Positions 1 to 8,839 of a stretch of 64,000 nt of DNA are shown here, one piece after another. Origin of the DNA: Duganella radicis. GTDB lineage: Bacteria; Pseudomonadota; Gammaproteobacteria; Burkholderiales; Burkholderiaceae_D. Position 1 is the first letter of the stretch; each line of letters starts with the position of its first letter. The position numbers were made by a program, and so were the translations under genes. Location: positions 62,001 to 126,000 of the forward strand of contig NZ_WNKY01000015.1 in assembly GCF_009720825.1 (NCBI RefSeq). Direction: 5' to 3'. Below the pieces are notes generated by a model that searched no databases, was not told the origin of the DNA, and saw only the letters and a program-made list of their open reading frames with translations.

Positions 1-351
1 GATGTGCTGGTGACCCGCAAGGGCGCGGTGTCGGCGCGCGAGGGCGAGCTGGGCATCATTCCCGGTTCGATGGGGGCGAAGAGCTTCATCGTGCGCGGAC
101 GCGGCAATCCGGAAAGCTTCAACAGTTGCAGCCACGGCGCCGGCCGCACCATGAGCCGTACCGCCGCCAAGAAGCGCTTTTCGCTGGCGGACCAGATCAA
201 GGCCACCGAAGGCGTCGAGTGCCGCAAGGATGAAAACGTCATCGATGAAATCCCGATGGCCTACAAAGACATCGACGCCGTCATGCTGGCCCAGCGCGAA
301 CTGGTGGACGTGGTGCACGTGCTGAAGCAAATCGTCTGCGTGAAAGGATAG
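1..351 (+). CDS. rtcB: RNA-splicing ligase RtcB, C-terminal part (cut by window edge)
   Basis: The gene enters from outside the window and only the last ~116 residues are visible. RtcB joins RNA 2',3'-cyclic phosphate or 3'-phosphate ends to 5'-OH ends using GTP and Mn(II). The visible part carries the family signature SHGAGRTMSR, which contains the histidine that is guanylylated in characterised RtcB proteins, preceded by the conserved GELGIIPGSMG segment and ending in the usual VVHVLKQIVCVKG tail. The stop lies 2 bases before rtcA, so the two form an rtcBA operon. In other bacteria that operon is driven by a sigma54 activator (RtcR), which would lie outside this window. Confidence 0.95.
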   Translation, partial: DVLVTRKGAVSAREGELGIIPGSMGAKSFIVRGRGNPESFNSCSHGAGRTMSRTAAKKRFSLADQIKATEGVECRKDENVIDEIPMAYKDIDAVMLAQRELVDVVHVLKQIVCVKG

Positions 352-353
352 CG

Positions 354-1373
354 ATGATCGAACTCGATGGAGCACAAGGCGAAGGCGGCGGCCAGGTCCT
401 GCGCAGCGCGCTGACGCTGTCCATGATCACCGGCCAGCCGTTCCGCATGAAGAATATCCGCGCCAACCGGCCCAAACCGGGCCTGATGCGGCAGCATCTG
501 ATCGCGGTGCAGGCCTCGGCGGCGGTATGCGGCGCCAATGTCAGCGGCGCGCAGGTCGGCTCGCAAACGCTGGACTTTGCGCCGGGACCGATACGCGGCG
601 GCGATTACGCCTTCGCCATCGGCACCGCCGGCAGCTGCACGCTGGTGCTGCAAACGCTGCTGCCGGCGCTGCTGGCGGCAGACCAGCCGTCAGCCGTGAA
701 GATCAGCGGCGGCACCCACAACGCCAAGGCGCCGCCGGTGCAATCGCTGCAACGCGCCTACGGCCGTGTGCTGCAACAGATGGGGGCGGAAATCGATATC
801 GAACTCAAGCGCTTCGGCTTTTACCCGGCCGGCGGCGGCGAAGTGCTGGCCACAGTGCGGCCATGCCCGCAACTACGGCCGTTCGAGCTGGTGCAGCGCG
901 GCGCGCGCCGGCATGGTTATGCCGAGAGCTTTATCGCCGGCGTGCCGGCCAATGTCGCCACGCGCGAGCTGGCGGTCATCGGCGCCGGCATGGGCTGGAC
1001 GGAAGAACAGTTGCTGCATCGCGGCTTGCCGGGTGAACAGGGGCCGGGCAATGCCCTGTTGCTGACGCTGGAGCATGAACACGTGACCGAAGTGTTTACC
1101 GGCTTCGGCGAGAAGTCGCTGCGCGCGGAGACGGTGGCCAAACAGGTGCTGCAAGAAACGCGCGCCTACCTGGCGTCCGGCGCGGCCGTGGGCGAGCATC
1201 TGGCCGACCAGCTGATGCTGCCGATGGCGCTGGCCGGTGGCGGCAGCTTCACCACCAACGTGCTGTCCTCGCACGCGGTGACCAATGCCGACGTGATCAG
1301 CCACTTCCTGCCGGTGCGTTTCCATTTCGGGCAATCGCCCGACAAAGTGTTCTGCCAGTTGAAGACGGCCTGA
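354..1373 (+). CDS. rtcA: RNA 3'-terminal phosphate cyclase RtcA
   Basis: RtcA converts an RNA 3'-phosphate to a 2',3'-cyclic phosphate using ATP, making ends that RtcB can ligate. The 339-residue length matches the family. Visible hallmarks are the N-terminal DGAQGEGGGQVLRSAL, the central SGGTHNAKAPP segment and a C-terminal SSHAVTNADVI segment whose histidine (about residue 307) matches the adenylylated histidine of the E. coli enzyme. It starts 2 bases after the rtcB stop, indicating translational coupling. A short inverted repeat (GATGGG-ATT-CCCATC, 1390-1404) follows the gene but lacks a T-tract. Confidence 0.96.
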   Translation: MIELDGAQGEGGGQVLRSALTLSMITGQPFRMKNIRANRPKPGLMRQHLIAVQASAAVCGANVSGAQVGSQTLDFAPGPIRGGDYAFAIGTAGSCTLVLQTLLPALLAADQPSAVKISGGTHNAKAPPVQSLQRAYGRVLQQMGAEIDIELKRFGFYPAGGGEVLATVRPCPQLRPFELVQRGARRHGYAESFIAGVPANVATRELAVIGAGMGWTEEQLLHRGLPGEQGPGNALLLTLEHEHVTEVFTGFGEKSLRAETVAKQVLQETRAYLASGAAVGEHLADQLMLPMALAGGGSFTTNVLSSHAVTNADVISHFLPVRFHFGQSPDKVFCQLKTA

Positions 1374-1439
1374 TCACGGTGAATGCTATGATGGGATTCC
1401 CATCGATAGTGCTCACCTATACTGTTAGTTAAACAACCA

Positions 1440-4400
1440 ATGCGCCGTTTGATTACCCGGCTTTGCCTTGCTGCGGGCGTGCTGGCCTGCGGGTCGCAGG
1501 CGTGGGCGCTCGATCCGAGCGTCAGCCTGAACGATTATCACCACGACACCTGGCGCCGCAAGGACGGTGCCCCGGTCAGCATCGTCACCATGGCCCAGAC
1601 CACCGACGGCTGGCTGTGGGTCGGCACCGAGCAGGGCTTGTACCGCTTCGATGGCCTGCATTTCGAACGCTTCCGCGCGCCATCCGGCCGCGCCCTGCTG
1701 AGCTCGCGCATCTCGACCCTCACTGCCACCCTTGGCGGCGATCTGGTGGTCGGCCACCTCGACGGCGGCATCAATCTGATCCGTCACGGCGACATCGTGC
1801 CGCTGCCGGCCTGGAACGCCTCCAAGGTGGACACGGTGTACGACATCATGGTAGACGACGACGGCACCATCTGGATCTGCACTCGCTCCGGCCTGGTCCG
1901 CTACAGCAAGGGCGCCTGGCACAATATCGACGCCAGCTGGGGCCTGCCGCAGAAAACCATCGAGGAAGCCACGCTCGACCAGTACAACCAGCTGTGGGTG
2001 CTGGTCAGCAGCGAATGGTACAAGCTGGACCGCGAAGCGCGCCGCTTCCAGCCCACCGGCCGCCGCGACGAGGAGGGCGCCTTCTTTGCGCCGGACGGCG
2101 CCATGTGGCGCCGCAAGGGCGAGCTGATCGTGCGCGTGCCCAGCGGCCAGATCGGCCCCGCCCTGCCGCGGCGCGAGGCCACGCGCCACCTGTTCCGCCA
2201 GACCCGCGACATGTTCGACGCCGACGGCAATCTGTGGGTGCTGCGTTCGCCCAACGGCATCATCCGCATCCGCCGGCAAGACCTGCCGCGCGCCGACAGC
2301 TTCGATCCGCTGCACCTGCCATCGGAACGGCTGGACCAGCCCTGGCAGCTCAGCCACCCGCAGCTGACCGGCTTGCTCGAAGACCGCGAGGGCAATCTGT
2401 GGGCGATGTCGCTCAGCGGCCTGGAACGCTGGCGCAATCAGCGCATCCGCAATATCGTGCCGCCCGAAGGGGTGTCCCTGCTCAGCCTGGCCGCCGACGG
2501 CCAGGGCCGCATCTGGGCCGCCGCCGACCATCTGGACGGCCTGTGGGACGTCACCGCCGCGCCGCCGCCGGCGCGCAACCCCGGCGCCTTCGGCATCGTG
2601 GTGGCCGGGCGCGACGGCGCCATCCTGAGCGCCACGCCGCGCGGCATCGAATACCGCCGCGACGGCAAGCTGACCGTGCTGCCCATGCCGTCCACCTGCC
2701 CCAATGTGCGCGAGTTGCGCGTCAACCGGCTGGCCGAGGACCGCGACGCGATCTGGGCCGGGATGCGCAATTGCGGCCTGTTCCGCTACCGCGACGGCGC
2801 CTGGCAGCGCGCCACCGAGCTCGGCATCACACCGGTGGAACGCGTGATGCGGGCCGGTCCGGACGGCGCCATCTGGCTCGGCTACCGCAGCGGCAATGTG
2901 CTGCGCTACCTCGACGGCAAGGTCAGCCAGTACCCGATGGCCGACGGCCGCAGTCTCGGCCCGCTGCAAATGATCGACACCCAGCAGGAGGTGCTGATTT
3001 CCGGCGGCGAGGGCATGGCCGTGCTGCGCAACGGCCGCTTCGAACGCCTGCGCGCGGCCGATCCGGATGTGCTGAACTATGTGAGCGGGGTGGTGGTCAT
3101 GCCCAACGGCGACCGCTGGCTGCACACCGGCCAGGGCATGGCACGCGTGGCGGCGGCCGACTGGCGCGACAGCATGGCCGATCCGGCCCGGCCGCTGCGC
3201 ATGGAAATCCTCGACGCCGCCGACGGCTATCCCGGCGCGCCGATGATGTTCTCCACCGTGGCCAACGGCACGCTCGACCGGGCCGGCAAGATCTGGTTCG
3301 CCAGCACCGAGGGCATCGGCGTGCTCGACACCACGCGCATGTACCGCAACCGCGTGGCGCCGCCGGTGCAGATCGGGCCGCTCAGCGTCGATGGCCGTCT
3401 CTACGCGTCGCAGGACGGCCTGCGCCTGCCGGAAAAACCGATGCGGCTGGACATCGGCTTTGCCGCGCTCAGCCTTGGCATGCCGGAGCGCACCCAGGTC
3501 TGGTACAAGCTCGACGGCGTCGACCGCGACTGGCAACTGGCCGGCACGCGCCGCAAGGTCAGCTATTCCAATCTCGGTCCCGGCAGCTACCGCTTCAGCG
3601 TCAAGGCCGCCAACAACGACGGCGTGTGGAACGACACCGGCGCCAGCCTGGTGTTCACGGTCACGCCCGCCTTCACCCAGACCGCCTGGTTCTACCTGCT
3701 GTGCGCCGGCGCGGCCGCCGCCCTCGCTTACGGCCTGTACCTGATGCGCCTGCGCCAGCTGGTGCGCCGTCTCAACGCCTTGCTGGGCGCGCGCCTGCTG
3801 GAGCGCGAACGCATCGCCCGCGCCCTGCACGACAGTCTGCTGCAAAGCGTGCAGGCGCTGGTGCTGCGCTTTAGCGCGCTCAAGCAGTCCCTGCCGCCCG
3901 GCAGCAGCGCCCAGCGCCAGCTGGAAACCCTGCTGTTCGACGCCGACGGCGTGATCGTCGAAGGCCGCAATGCCGTGATGGGCCTGCGCCTGGCCAATGT
4001 GCATGGCGGCGATATCGAGCTGGCCTTCAGGCGCCTGGTGGAGCGGATGCAGGCCGAGCACCGGCAGGCGATCGCGTTCAGCGCGCGCGGCCTGCGCCGC
4101 CGGCTCGATCCGCTGGCATGGGAAGAGGTGTACCACATCGGCGCCGAAGCCCTGCTCAACGCCTGCCGCCACGCCGGCGCCAGCCGCATCGCGATGGAGC
4201 TCGACTTCGCCCAGCATGCCTTCGCGCTGGCGGTGCGCGACAACGGCAGGGGCCTGGGCGAGGACGTGCTGCGCAACGGCCATCGCGACGGTCATTGGGG
4301 ACTGGTGGGCATGCGCGAGCGCGCCGCCGCCCTGCATGGCACGCTGCTGCTGCAAGCGGCGACGCCGCACGGACTGGAACTCCAGCTCAGCATTCCAGCC

Positions 4401-4481
4401 GCGCGCGCCTACGACCGCAACAGCCGGCCCTCGTGGCGGCGCCGTGTGGCGGCCTGCTTCGGCCGCCTGCGCCGCGCTTAA
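1440..4481 (+). CDS. Two-component sensor histidine kinase with beta-propeller sensor (Reg_prop/Y_Y_Y)
   Basis: A 1013-residue membrane sensor. It has a signal peptide (about 1-24) followed by repeated propeller blades of the type WLWVGTEQGLYRFDG and IWICTRSGLVRYS up to about residue 640. A Y_Y_Y domain follows (ending near LGPGSYRFSVKAAN), then one membrane helix at about 750-770. The cytoplasmic kinase is a HisKA_3 domain with phospho-acceptor His797 in RALHDSLLQ plus a HATPase domain (NACRHAG, DNGRGLG, GLVGMRERA). Propeller sensors of this build often detect polysaccharide fragments in other bacteria; the ligand here is unknown. The gene converges on a NarL/LuxR-type regulator, its probable partner, and the two stop codons share one TTAA. 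No strong ribosome-binding site precedes the ATG. Confidence 0.93.
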   Translation: MRRLITRLCLAAGVLACGSQAWALDPSVSLNDYHHDTWRRKDGAPVSIVTMAQTTDGWLWVGTEQGLYRFDGLHFERFRAPSGRALLSSRISTLTATLGGDLVVGHLDGGINLIRHGDIVPLPAWNASKVDTVYDIMVDDDGTIWICTRSGLVRYSKGAWHNIDASWGLPQKTIEEATLDQYNQLWVLVSSEWYKLDREARRFQPTGRRDEEGAFFAPDGAMWRRKGELIVRVPSGQIGPALPRREATRHLFRQTRDMFDADGNLWVLRSPNGIIRIRRQDLPRADSFDPLHLPSERLDQPWQLSHPQLTGLLEDREGNLWAMSLSGLERWRNQRIRNIVPPEGVSLLSLAADGQGRIWAAADHLDGLWDVTAAPPPARNPGAFGIVVAGRDGAILSATPRGIEYRRDGKLTVLPMPSTCPNVRELRVNRLAEDRDAIWAGMRNCGLFRYRDGAWQRATELGITPVERVMRAGPDGAIWLGYRSGNVLRYLDGKVSQYPMADGRSLGPLQMIDTQQEVLISGGEGMAVLRNGRFERLRAADPDVLNYVSGVVVMPNGDRWLHTGQGMARVAAADWRDSMADPARPLRMEILDAADGYPGAPMMFSTVANGTLDRAGKIWFASTEGIGVLDTTRMYRNRVAPPVQIGPLSVDGRLYASQDGLRLPEKPMRLDIGFAALSLGMPERTQVWYKLDGVDRDWQLAGTRRKVSYSNLGPGSYRFSVKAANNDGVWNDTGASLVFTVTPAFTQTAWFYLLCAGAAAALAYGLYLMRLRQLVRRLNALLGARLLERERIARALHDSLLQSVQALVLRFSALKQSLPPGSSAQRQLETLLFDADGVIVEGRNAVMGLRLANVHGGDIELAFRRLVERMQAEHRQAIAFSARGLRRRLDPLAWEEVYHIGAEALLNACRHAGASRIAMELDFAQHAFALAVRDNGRGLGEDVLRNGHRDGHWGLVGMRERAAALHGTLLLQAATPHGLELQLSIPAARAYDRNSRPSWRRRVAACFGRLRRA

Positions 4482-5140
4482 AGACGCAGGCCGGGCGGCA
4501 GGCGGCCGCCCGCGCCCATGCCGATGATGCCGCGCTGTATGCCCAGCAGCACGGCATGGGTGCGGTCCTTGGCCTGCATCTTGGCCAGCACGTTTTTCAT
4601 GTGGGTCTTGATGGTGCCTTCCGACAGGCCCAGCTGCTCGCCGATCTTCAGATTGGTGTTGCCCACCGCCGCCAGCCGCAGCACCTCGACTTCGCGCGGG
4701 CTCAGCGCATCCATGTACATCTGTTCGGCCAAGGCGCACGCCACCGACGGCAGGATGCGGCGGCGGCCGCCGTGCACGCTGACGATGGTCTCCTCCAGTT
4801 CATGGCGCACCGCGCTTTTCAGCATGTAGCCGGCGGCGCCGGCGCGGATCGCTTGCGCCGCGTGCACATCGCCCTCGTAGGTGGTCAGCACGATCACGCG
4901 CGCCTCCGGCGCCTCGGCGCGGATGGCGGCGATGGCCTCGCTGCCATGCATGTCCGGCAGTTGCAGGTCCATCAGCGTGACGTCGGGCCGCAGGCGGCGG
5001 TGCAGCGCCACCGCCTCGGCGCCGCTGCCGGCCTGGCCCACCAGGCGGACGCGCGGCACGGCTTCCAGCGCGCTGGCCACACCTTCCAGAAAGATCGGAT
5101 GGTCGTCGACCATCATCACGGTAATCGGTTCGGGCGTCAT
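4478..5140 (-). CDS. NarL/FixJ-type response regulator (LuxR HTH)
   Basis: A 220-residue two-domain regulator. The receiver domain (about 7-125) has the acidic pair VDDHP, phospho-acceptor Asp58 in LMDLQLPD and the conserved Lys in MLKSA. The C-terminal LuxR-type helix-turn-helix (about 152-215) reads [18 protein letters not shown]...[15 protein letters not shown]. HisKA_3 kinases normally pair with this class, so the convergent kinase at 1440-4481 is the likely partner. The gene diverges from the bufferin-type operon starting at 5313, with 172 bases between them, so it could regulate that operon; this is inference from arrangement only. Confidence 0.94.
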   Translation of the reverse strand: MTPEPITVMMVDDHPIFLEGVASALEAVPRVRLVGQAGSGAEAVALHRRLRPDVTLMDLQLPDMHGSEAIAAIRAEAPEARVIVLTTYEGDVHAAQAIRAGAAGYMLKSAVRHELEETIVSVHGGRRRILPSVACALAEQMYMDALSPREVEVLRLAAVGNTNLKIGEQLGLSEGTIKTHMKNVLAKMQAKDRTHAVLLGIQRGIIGMGAGGRLPPGLRL

Positions 5141-5272
5141 GGGCAGGCCTTTCGGTGGAGCGGAAAACCTCTACTTTGCCATAAAAAACGTTTACCCTCA
5201 CCTACCCGATCGGACGATGCTTTCCTATCAATATTTGATGATTCGGCACGATTGCGCTTCTCCTACACTGTC

Positions 5273-5304
5273 CCTCGTTGTCATCCCTTTAACCCGCAAC
5301 GAGG
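5273..5304 (+). promoter_or_regulatory. Inverted repeat overlapping the ribosome-binding site of bufA1
   Basis: CCTCGTTG (5273-5280) and CAACGAGG (5297-5304) are exact reverse complements separated by 16 bases. The right arm contains the Shine-Dalgarno core (GAGGAG, 5301-5306) of the first gene of the operon. Folded as RNA this would hide the ribosome-binding site; as DNA it could be an operator. Which applies cannot be told from sequence. Confidence 0.55.
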
Positions 5305-5312
5305 AGCACACC

Positions 5313-5597
5313 ATGAAACACGCCACCCTGGCCGCCACCCTGGCCCTGTCGCTGACCGCCCTGGCCGGCGCCGCCCACGCCGCCGACGCCGCCAAGCCCG
5401 CCGAGCAAAAAAAGCCGACCGAGAAATGCTACGGCGTATCCAAGGCCGGCCAGAACGATTGCGCCGCCGGCGCCGGCACCACCTGCGCCGGCACCTCCAA
5501 GACCGACTACCAGGGCAATGCCTGGGTGCTGGTCGACAAGGGCACCTGCACCAAGATCAAGACGCCCAAAGGCTTCGGCTCGCTGACCCCGCGCTAA
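5313..5597 (+). CDS. bufA1: BufA1-family periplasmic bufferin-type metallophore precursor (DUF2282)
   Basis: A 94-residue exported precursor with a Sec signal peptide ending at AGAAHAA (about residues 1-24), a Lys/Pro linker, and a mature part with cysteines at 39, 50, 58 and 79. The [28 protein letters not shown] and KGTC segments are the pattern of the DUF2282/BufA1 family. In Caulobacter such precursors are modified on cysteines by an MNIO enzyme to bind copper; gold/copper-induced gig operons in Cupriavidus carry homologues. Here the family match is seen, while metal binding is inferred. The start is fixed by a GAGGAG site 6 bases upstream. It heads an operon with a BufC-like gene 8 bases downstream. 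Confidence 0.9.
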   Translation: MKHATLAATLALSLTALAGAAHAADAAKPAEQKKPTEKCYGVSKAGQNDCAAGAGTTCAGTSKTDYQGNAWVLVDKGTCTKIKTPKGFGSLTPR

Positions 5598-5604
5598 GCA
5601 CGCC

Positions 5605-6357
5605 ATGAAGCTCGCGCACCTGCAACGCGATTTCAGCAACTGGCTGGTGGCGCCGACCGCCCCGCTGGCCCGGCGGCTCGGACCGGAGGCGCGGCTGGCG
5701 GTGTACCAGAACAATTACCGCAGCCAGCTGGTGGGCTGCCTCGAACATTCCTACCCGCTGCTGCGCGGCTGGATGGGCGAGGACGCCTTCCTCGGCGCGG
5801 CGGTGCGCCACATCGACGCCCATCCGCCGCACGGCTGGACGCTGGACGCCTATGCCGACGGTTTCCACGCCACGCTGGCGCAAGCCTATCCGTCGCATCC
5901 GGACCTGCACGAGCTGGCGTGGATCGAGCACGCGCTGAACACCGCCTTCGTGGCGGCCGACGCCGCGCCCGTCACGCGGGCAGGCCTGGCGGCACTGGAC
6001 TGGGAGTGCGCGCTGCTGCGGTTGTCACCGTCGCTGCAACTGCGCCAGGCCACCACCAACGCCGAAGCCATCTGGAGCGCGCTGTGGCAGCGGCTGCCGC
6101 CGCCGGCGGGCGAAATGCTGGCGGCGGCGGCCGGCTACGTCGTCTGGCGGCGCGGCCACACCGCGCTGCTGCGCCAGGCCGACGCGCTGGAATACGCAGC
6201 CCTGCTGCAACTGCGGCGCGACGGCAGCTTTGCCGCGTTGTGCGACTGGCTGGTGGCGCGACGCGGCGAGCAGGATGGCGTCGCGCTGGCCGGCACGCTG
6301 CTGGCGCAATGGCTGGACGCCGAACTCATCACCGGCATCGACGTGGTGTCGACCTGA
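5605..6357 (+). CDS. bufC: HvfC/BufC-type DUF2063 protein (MNIO partner)
   Basis: A 250-residue cytoplasmic protein without a signal peptide. The N-terminal ~95 residues match the DUF2063 (HvfC/BufC N-terminal) domain: RLAVYQNNYRSQLVGCLEHSYPLLRGWMG, followed by a DAYADGFHATL region. In bufferin-type RiPP operons this protein partners the MNIO (DUF692) maturase and is thought to bind the precursor and present it to the enzyme. Here it lies between the BufA1 precursor and a DoxX gene, while the maturase is 1.6 kb downstream at 7967. That order differs from the usual precursor-maturase-partner order. The C-terminal half is less conserved. Confidence 0.88.
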   Translation: MKLAHLQRDFSNWLVAPTAPLARRLGPEARLAVYQNNYRSQLVGCLEHSYPLLRGWMGEDAFLGAAVRHIDAHPPHGWTLDAYADGFHATLAQAYPSHPDLHELAWIEHALNTAFVAADAAPVTRAGLAALDWECALLRLSPSLQLRQATTNAEAIWSALWQRLPPPAGEMLAAAAGYVVWRRGHTALLRQADALEYAALLQLRRDGSFAALCDWLVARRGEQDGVALAGTLLAQWLDAELITGIDVVST

Positions 6358-6372
6358 TCAACAAGGAACCCT

Positions 6373-6855
6373 ATGACTACGCTACACCTCCGGGACGCCG
6401 CCGCGCCGCGTCCCGCCGCCTGGCTGCGCCGCCTGCTGCCGGACGAGCTGCTGCTGCTGACCGCACGCCTCGGCATCGGCGCCGTGTTCTTCCTGTCCGG
6501 CCGCACCAAGGTGGAGGGCTTCATGACCATCAAGCCCTCCACCTACGAGCTGTTCCGCAGCGAGTACGCGCTGCCGCTGCTGCCGCCGGAAATCGCCGCG
6601 CAGCTGGCCACCGCCGCCGAGCACATCCTGCCGCTGCTGCTGGCGCTGGGACTGGCCACGCGCCCGGCCGCCGCCGGCATGTTCTGCATGACGGCCGTGA
6701 TTGAAATCTTTGTCTACCCGGACGCCTGGCCCACCCACCTGAGCTGGGCCGGCCTGCTGCTGCCGCTGATCGCGCGCGGCGGTGGCGCCTGGTCGCTGGA
6801 CCATCTGCTGTGGCGCCGTTTTTCTTCCCCCAACCGAACTGGAGAATCGCAATGA
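6373..6855 (+). CDS. DoxX / HvfX-like membrane protein of the bufferin operon
   Basis: A 160-residue integral membrane protein of the DoxX family with about four hydrophobic helices (near 25-45, 78-98, 102-122 and 125-142). It opens with [23 protein letters not shown], a typical DoxX first-helix motif. DoxX-type proteins (HvfX, GigT) accompany MNIO/DUF2063 genes in RiPP metallophore operons; their exact job is not settled. Its stop overlaps the next start by four bases (ATGA, 6852-6855), so the following hydrolase is translationally coupled to it. Confidence 0.88.
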   Translation: MTTLHLRDAAAPRPAAWLRRLLPDELLLLTARLGIGAVFFLSGRTKVEGFMTIKPSTYELFRSEYALPLLPPEIAAQLATAAEHILPLLLALGLATRPAAAGMFCMTAVIEIFVYPDAWPTHLSWAGLLLPLIARGGGAWSLDHLLWRRFSSPNRTGESQ

Positions 6856-7631
6856 AAGCAATCCGCCCCCTGGCCACCGCCATGGCGCTGGCCGCATCGG
6901 CCATATCGGCCATATCGGCCATGACGACCATACCGGCCGCGCACGCCGCTACCGAGCCGGTCAAGAACATCGTCATCGTCAGCGGCTCCTTCGTGGACGG
7001 CTCCGGCTGGCGCGTGATCCACGACATCCTGACCCAGAAAGGCTACAAGGTCACGGTGGCGGCCCAGCCGCACACCAGCCTGGACGACGACGTCGCCGCC
7101 ACCCGCGAAATCCTCGACCAGCAGGTCGGCCCGGTGGTGCTGGTCGGCCACAGCTCGGGCGGCGCGGTGATCTCGGCCGCCGGCGAGCGTGCCAAGGTCA
7201 AGGCGCTGGTCTACGTCTCGGCCCTGCTGCCGGACGTGGGCGAAAGCCTGGCGCAGGTGATCGGCTCCAAACCCGCGCCCAGCAACAGCGTGCGGCCGAC
7301 CCAGGACGGCCACCTGTTTGTCGACCCGGCCAGGTTCCACGACGATGTCGGCGCCGACCTGCCGGAGAACCGCACCAATTACATGGCCATCTCGCAAGTG
7401 CCGGCCACGGTAGCCACCTTCAACACCCAGATCTGGGCCGCCGCCTGGCATCACAAGCCGAGCTACGCCATCCTGTCCACCGAGGACCGCGCCCTGAGCC
7501 CGGACTTGCAGCGCTGGATGTACCAGCGCGCCGGCGCCAAGGTGACCGAAGTCAAGGCCAGCCACCTGGCCTATATCTCGCAGCCGGACCAGGTGGCCAA
7601 GGTCATCGACGACGCCGCCAACGCCCGCTGA
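6852..7631 (+). CDS. Exported alpha/beta hydrolase (serine nucleophile)
   Basis: A 259-residue alpha/beta-fold hydrolase with a Sec signal peptide (about 1-33, cleavage near AHAA), so it probably acts in the periplasm. The nucleophile elbow GHSSGG places Ser101; the acid is probably in the TEDRALSPD loop (about 214-216) and the histidine is His238 in [11 protein letters not shown]. It resembles small esterase-like family members whose substrates are mostly unknown. It sits inside the bufferin-type operon, coupled to doxX by an ATGA overlap and 34 bases before bufA2. The signal peptide contains three perfect 9-bp repeats encoding Ser-Ala-Ile. A link to metallophore processing is speculative. 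Confidence 0.85.
   Translation: MKAIRPLATAMALAASAISAISAMTTIPAAHAATEPVKNIVIVSGSFVDGSGWRVIHDILTQKGYKVTVAAQPHTSLDDDVAATREILDQQVGPVVLVGHSSGGAVISAAGERAKVKALVYVSALLPDVGESLAQVIGSKPAPSNSVRPTQDGHLFVDPARFHDDVGADLPENRTNYMAISQVPATVATFNTQIWAAAWHHKPSYAILSTEDRALSPDLQRWMYQRAGAKVTEVKASHLAYISQPDQVAKVIDDAANAR
6896..6922 (+). repeat. Three perfect 9-bp tandem copies within a signal peptide
   Basis: ATCGGCCAT occurs three times back to back. The repeats are in frame with the hydrolase at 6852 and encode repeated Ser-Ala-Ile in the hydrophobic core of its signal peptide. Slippage would add or remove three residues without a frameshift. Confidence 0.9.
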
Positions 7632-7665
7632 TTTTTTTCGCCACACCACCACCAAGGAGATCACC

Positions 7666-7953
7666 ATGAACCACAACCCCGCTTCCCGTTCCGCCCGCGC
7701 CGCCGCCGCCATGCTGCTCGCCATGGGCACGCTGACCGCCGCCGTCCACGCCGACGCCGCCGATAAGCCGGCCGCGCCGGAGCCGAAAGGCCGCTGCTAC
7801 GGCATCAACACCTGCAAGGGCACCAGCCTGTGCGCCACCGCCAAGAACGATTGCAAGGGCCTCAACAACTGCAAGGGCGAAGGCGTGCTGGTCAAGACCA
7901 AGAGCGAATGCCTGGCCGCCGGCGGCACCCTGACCGAGCCGAAGAAGAAGTAA
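7666..7953 (+). CDS. bufA2: BufA2-family periplasmic bufferin-type metallophore precursor
   Basis: A 95-residue exported precursor with a signal peptide (about 1-30) and a Cys-rich, Lys-rich mature part. Cysteines lie at 44, 50, 56, 63, 69 and 82, giving CX5CX5CX6CX5C and then a final Cys. The segments GRCYGINTC, KGTSLC, AKNDC, LNNCKGEG and ECLAAGGT match the BufA2 pattern, clearly different from the BufA1 precursor 2 kb upstream. It lies 13 bases before the MNIO maturase at 7967, the usual precursor-maturase spacing, and has its own AAGGAGA ribosome-binding site. Cys modification and copper binding are inferred from studied bufferins, not shown here. Confidence 0.88.
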   Translation: MNHNPASRSARAAAAMLLAMGTLTAAVHADAADKPAAPEPKGRCYGINTCKGTSLCATAKNDCKGLNNCKGEGVLVKTKSECLAAGGTLTEPKKK

Positions 7954-7966
7954 TCCCGAGGCCGCC

Positions 7967-8839
7967 ATGAAGACTTTTTCCGGTTTCGGCCTGGGCCTGC
8001 GCAAGGAACACTATGCCGATTTTCTCGACGGCCAGGTCGCGGTCGATTTCGTTGAAGTTATTTCCGAAAACTTCATGGTGGCCGGCGGTCAGCCGCGCCA
8101 CATCCTGCGCCAGATCCGCGCGCGCCACCCGGTGGCCCTGCATGGCGTATCGATGTCGATCGGTTCGGCCGACGGCTTGCGCACCGACTACCTGCGGCGG
8201 CTGCGCGCGCTGGCCGACGAGATCGAACCGCTGTTCGTCTCCGACCACCTGAGCTGGTCGCGTTACGGCGGCTTCAACGCGCACGACCTGCTGCCGATGC
8301 CGTACACGCGGGAGGCGCTGGACACCGTCTGCCACAATATCGACCGCGCCCAGGAAGCGCTGGGACGCGCCATGCTGTTTGAAAATCCCTCCAGCTACCT
8401 GCACTTCGAACCGGCCGAGATGAGCGAGTGGGAATTCCTGAGCGCCATGTGCCAGCGCACCGGCTGCCGGCTGCTGCTGGACGTGAACAACATGTACGTC
8501 AGCTCGATCAACCACGGCTATGCCGTGGAGGAGTACGTGCGCGGCCTGCCGTTCCAGCACGTGCGCCAGATCCACCTGGCCGGCCACACGCCGGGCGAGG
8601 TGCTGATCGACACCCACGACCGCGACGTCTGCGCCTCGGTCTGGGCGCTGTATGCGCACATCATGACCCTTGCCGGTCCGGTCGCCACCATGATCGAGCG
8701 CGACGCCGACATCCCGCCCCTGCCCGAGCTGCTGCGCGAACTCGACATCGCCCGCCGCCTGAGTTCGGCGTCGGCGCCGACAATCCGCATTCACGAGGAA
8801 CCACCATGCACGAATTTAACCGCCGCCGTTTCCTGCTGA
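7967..8839 (+). CDS. bufB: MNIO-family (DUF692) bufferin maturase
   Basis: A 290-residue multinuclear non-heme iron oxidase. Enzymes of this family, with a DUF2063-type partner, convert precursor cysteines to thiooxazole-type or related groups. The conserved motifs appear in order: LHGVSMSIG (His59), VSDHLSW (His94), LLPMPYT, LFENPSSYL (Glu139), LLDVNNMYVSS.NHG (Asp172, His183), HLAGH (His203, His207), IDTHD (Asp215, His217) and IERDADIPPL (Glu244). No metal-binding position of the family appears lost. It is the only maturase for two precursors (5313 and 7666). Its 3' end overlaps the next gene by 34 bases. Product chemistry is inferred from the family. Confidence 0.93.
   Translation: MKTFSGFGLGLRKEHYADFLDGQVAVDFVEVISENFMVAGGQPRHILRQIRARHPVALHGVSMSIGSADGLRTDYLRRLRALADEIEPLFVSDHLSWSRYGGFNAHDLLPMPYTREALDTVCHNIDRAQEALGRAMLFENPSSYLHFEPAEMSEWEFLSAMCQRTGCRLLLDVNNMYVSSINHGYAVEEYVRGLPFQHVRQIHLAGHTPGEVLIDTHDRDVCASVWALYAHIMTLAGPVATMIERDADIPPLPELLRELDIARRLSSASAPTIRIHEEPPCTNLTAAVSC

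Noticed and set aside
1390..1404. Inverted repeat GATGGG-ATT-CCCATC as terminator of rtcA
   Set aside because: Only six pairs with a three-base loop and no T-run, so it does not qualify as a terminator.
1425..4739. A 1104-codon open frame on the minus strand opposite the sensor kinase
   Set aside because: It is antisense to a protein with clear propeller, HisKA_3 and HATPase motifs. The translation is low-complexity Ala/Arg/Gln/His-rich, as expected for a mirror frame in GC-rich DNA.
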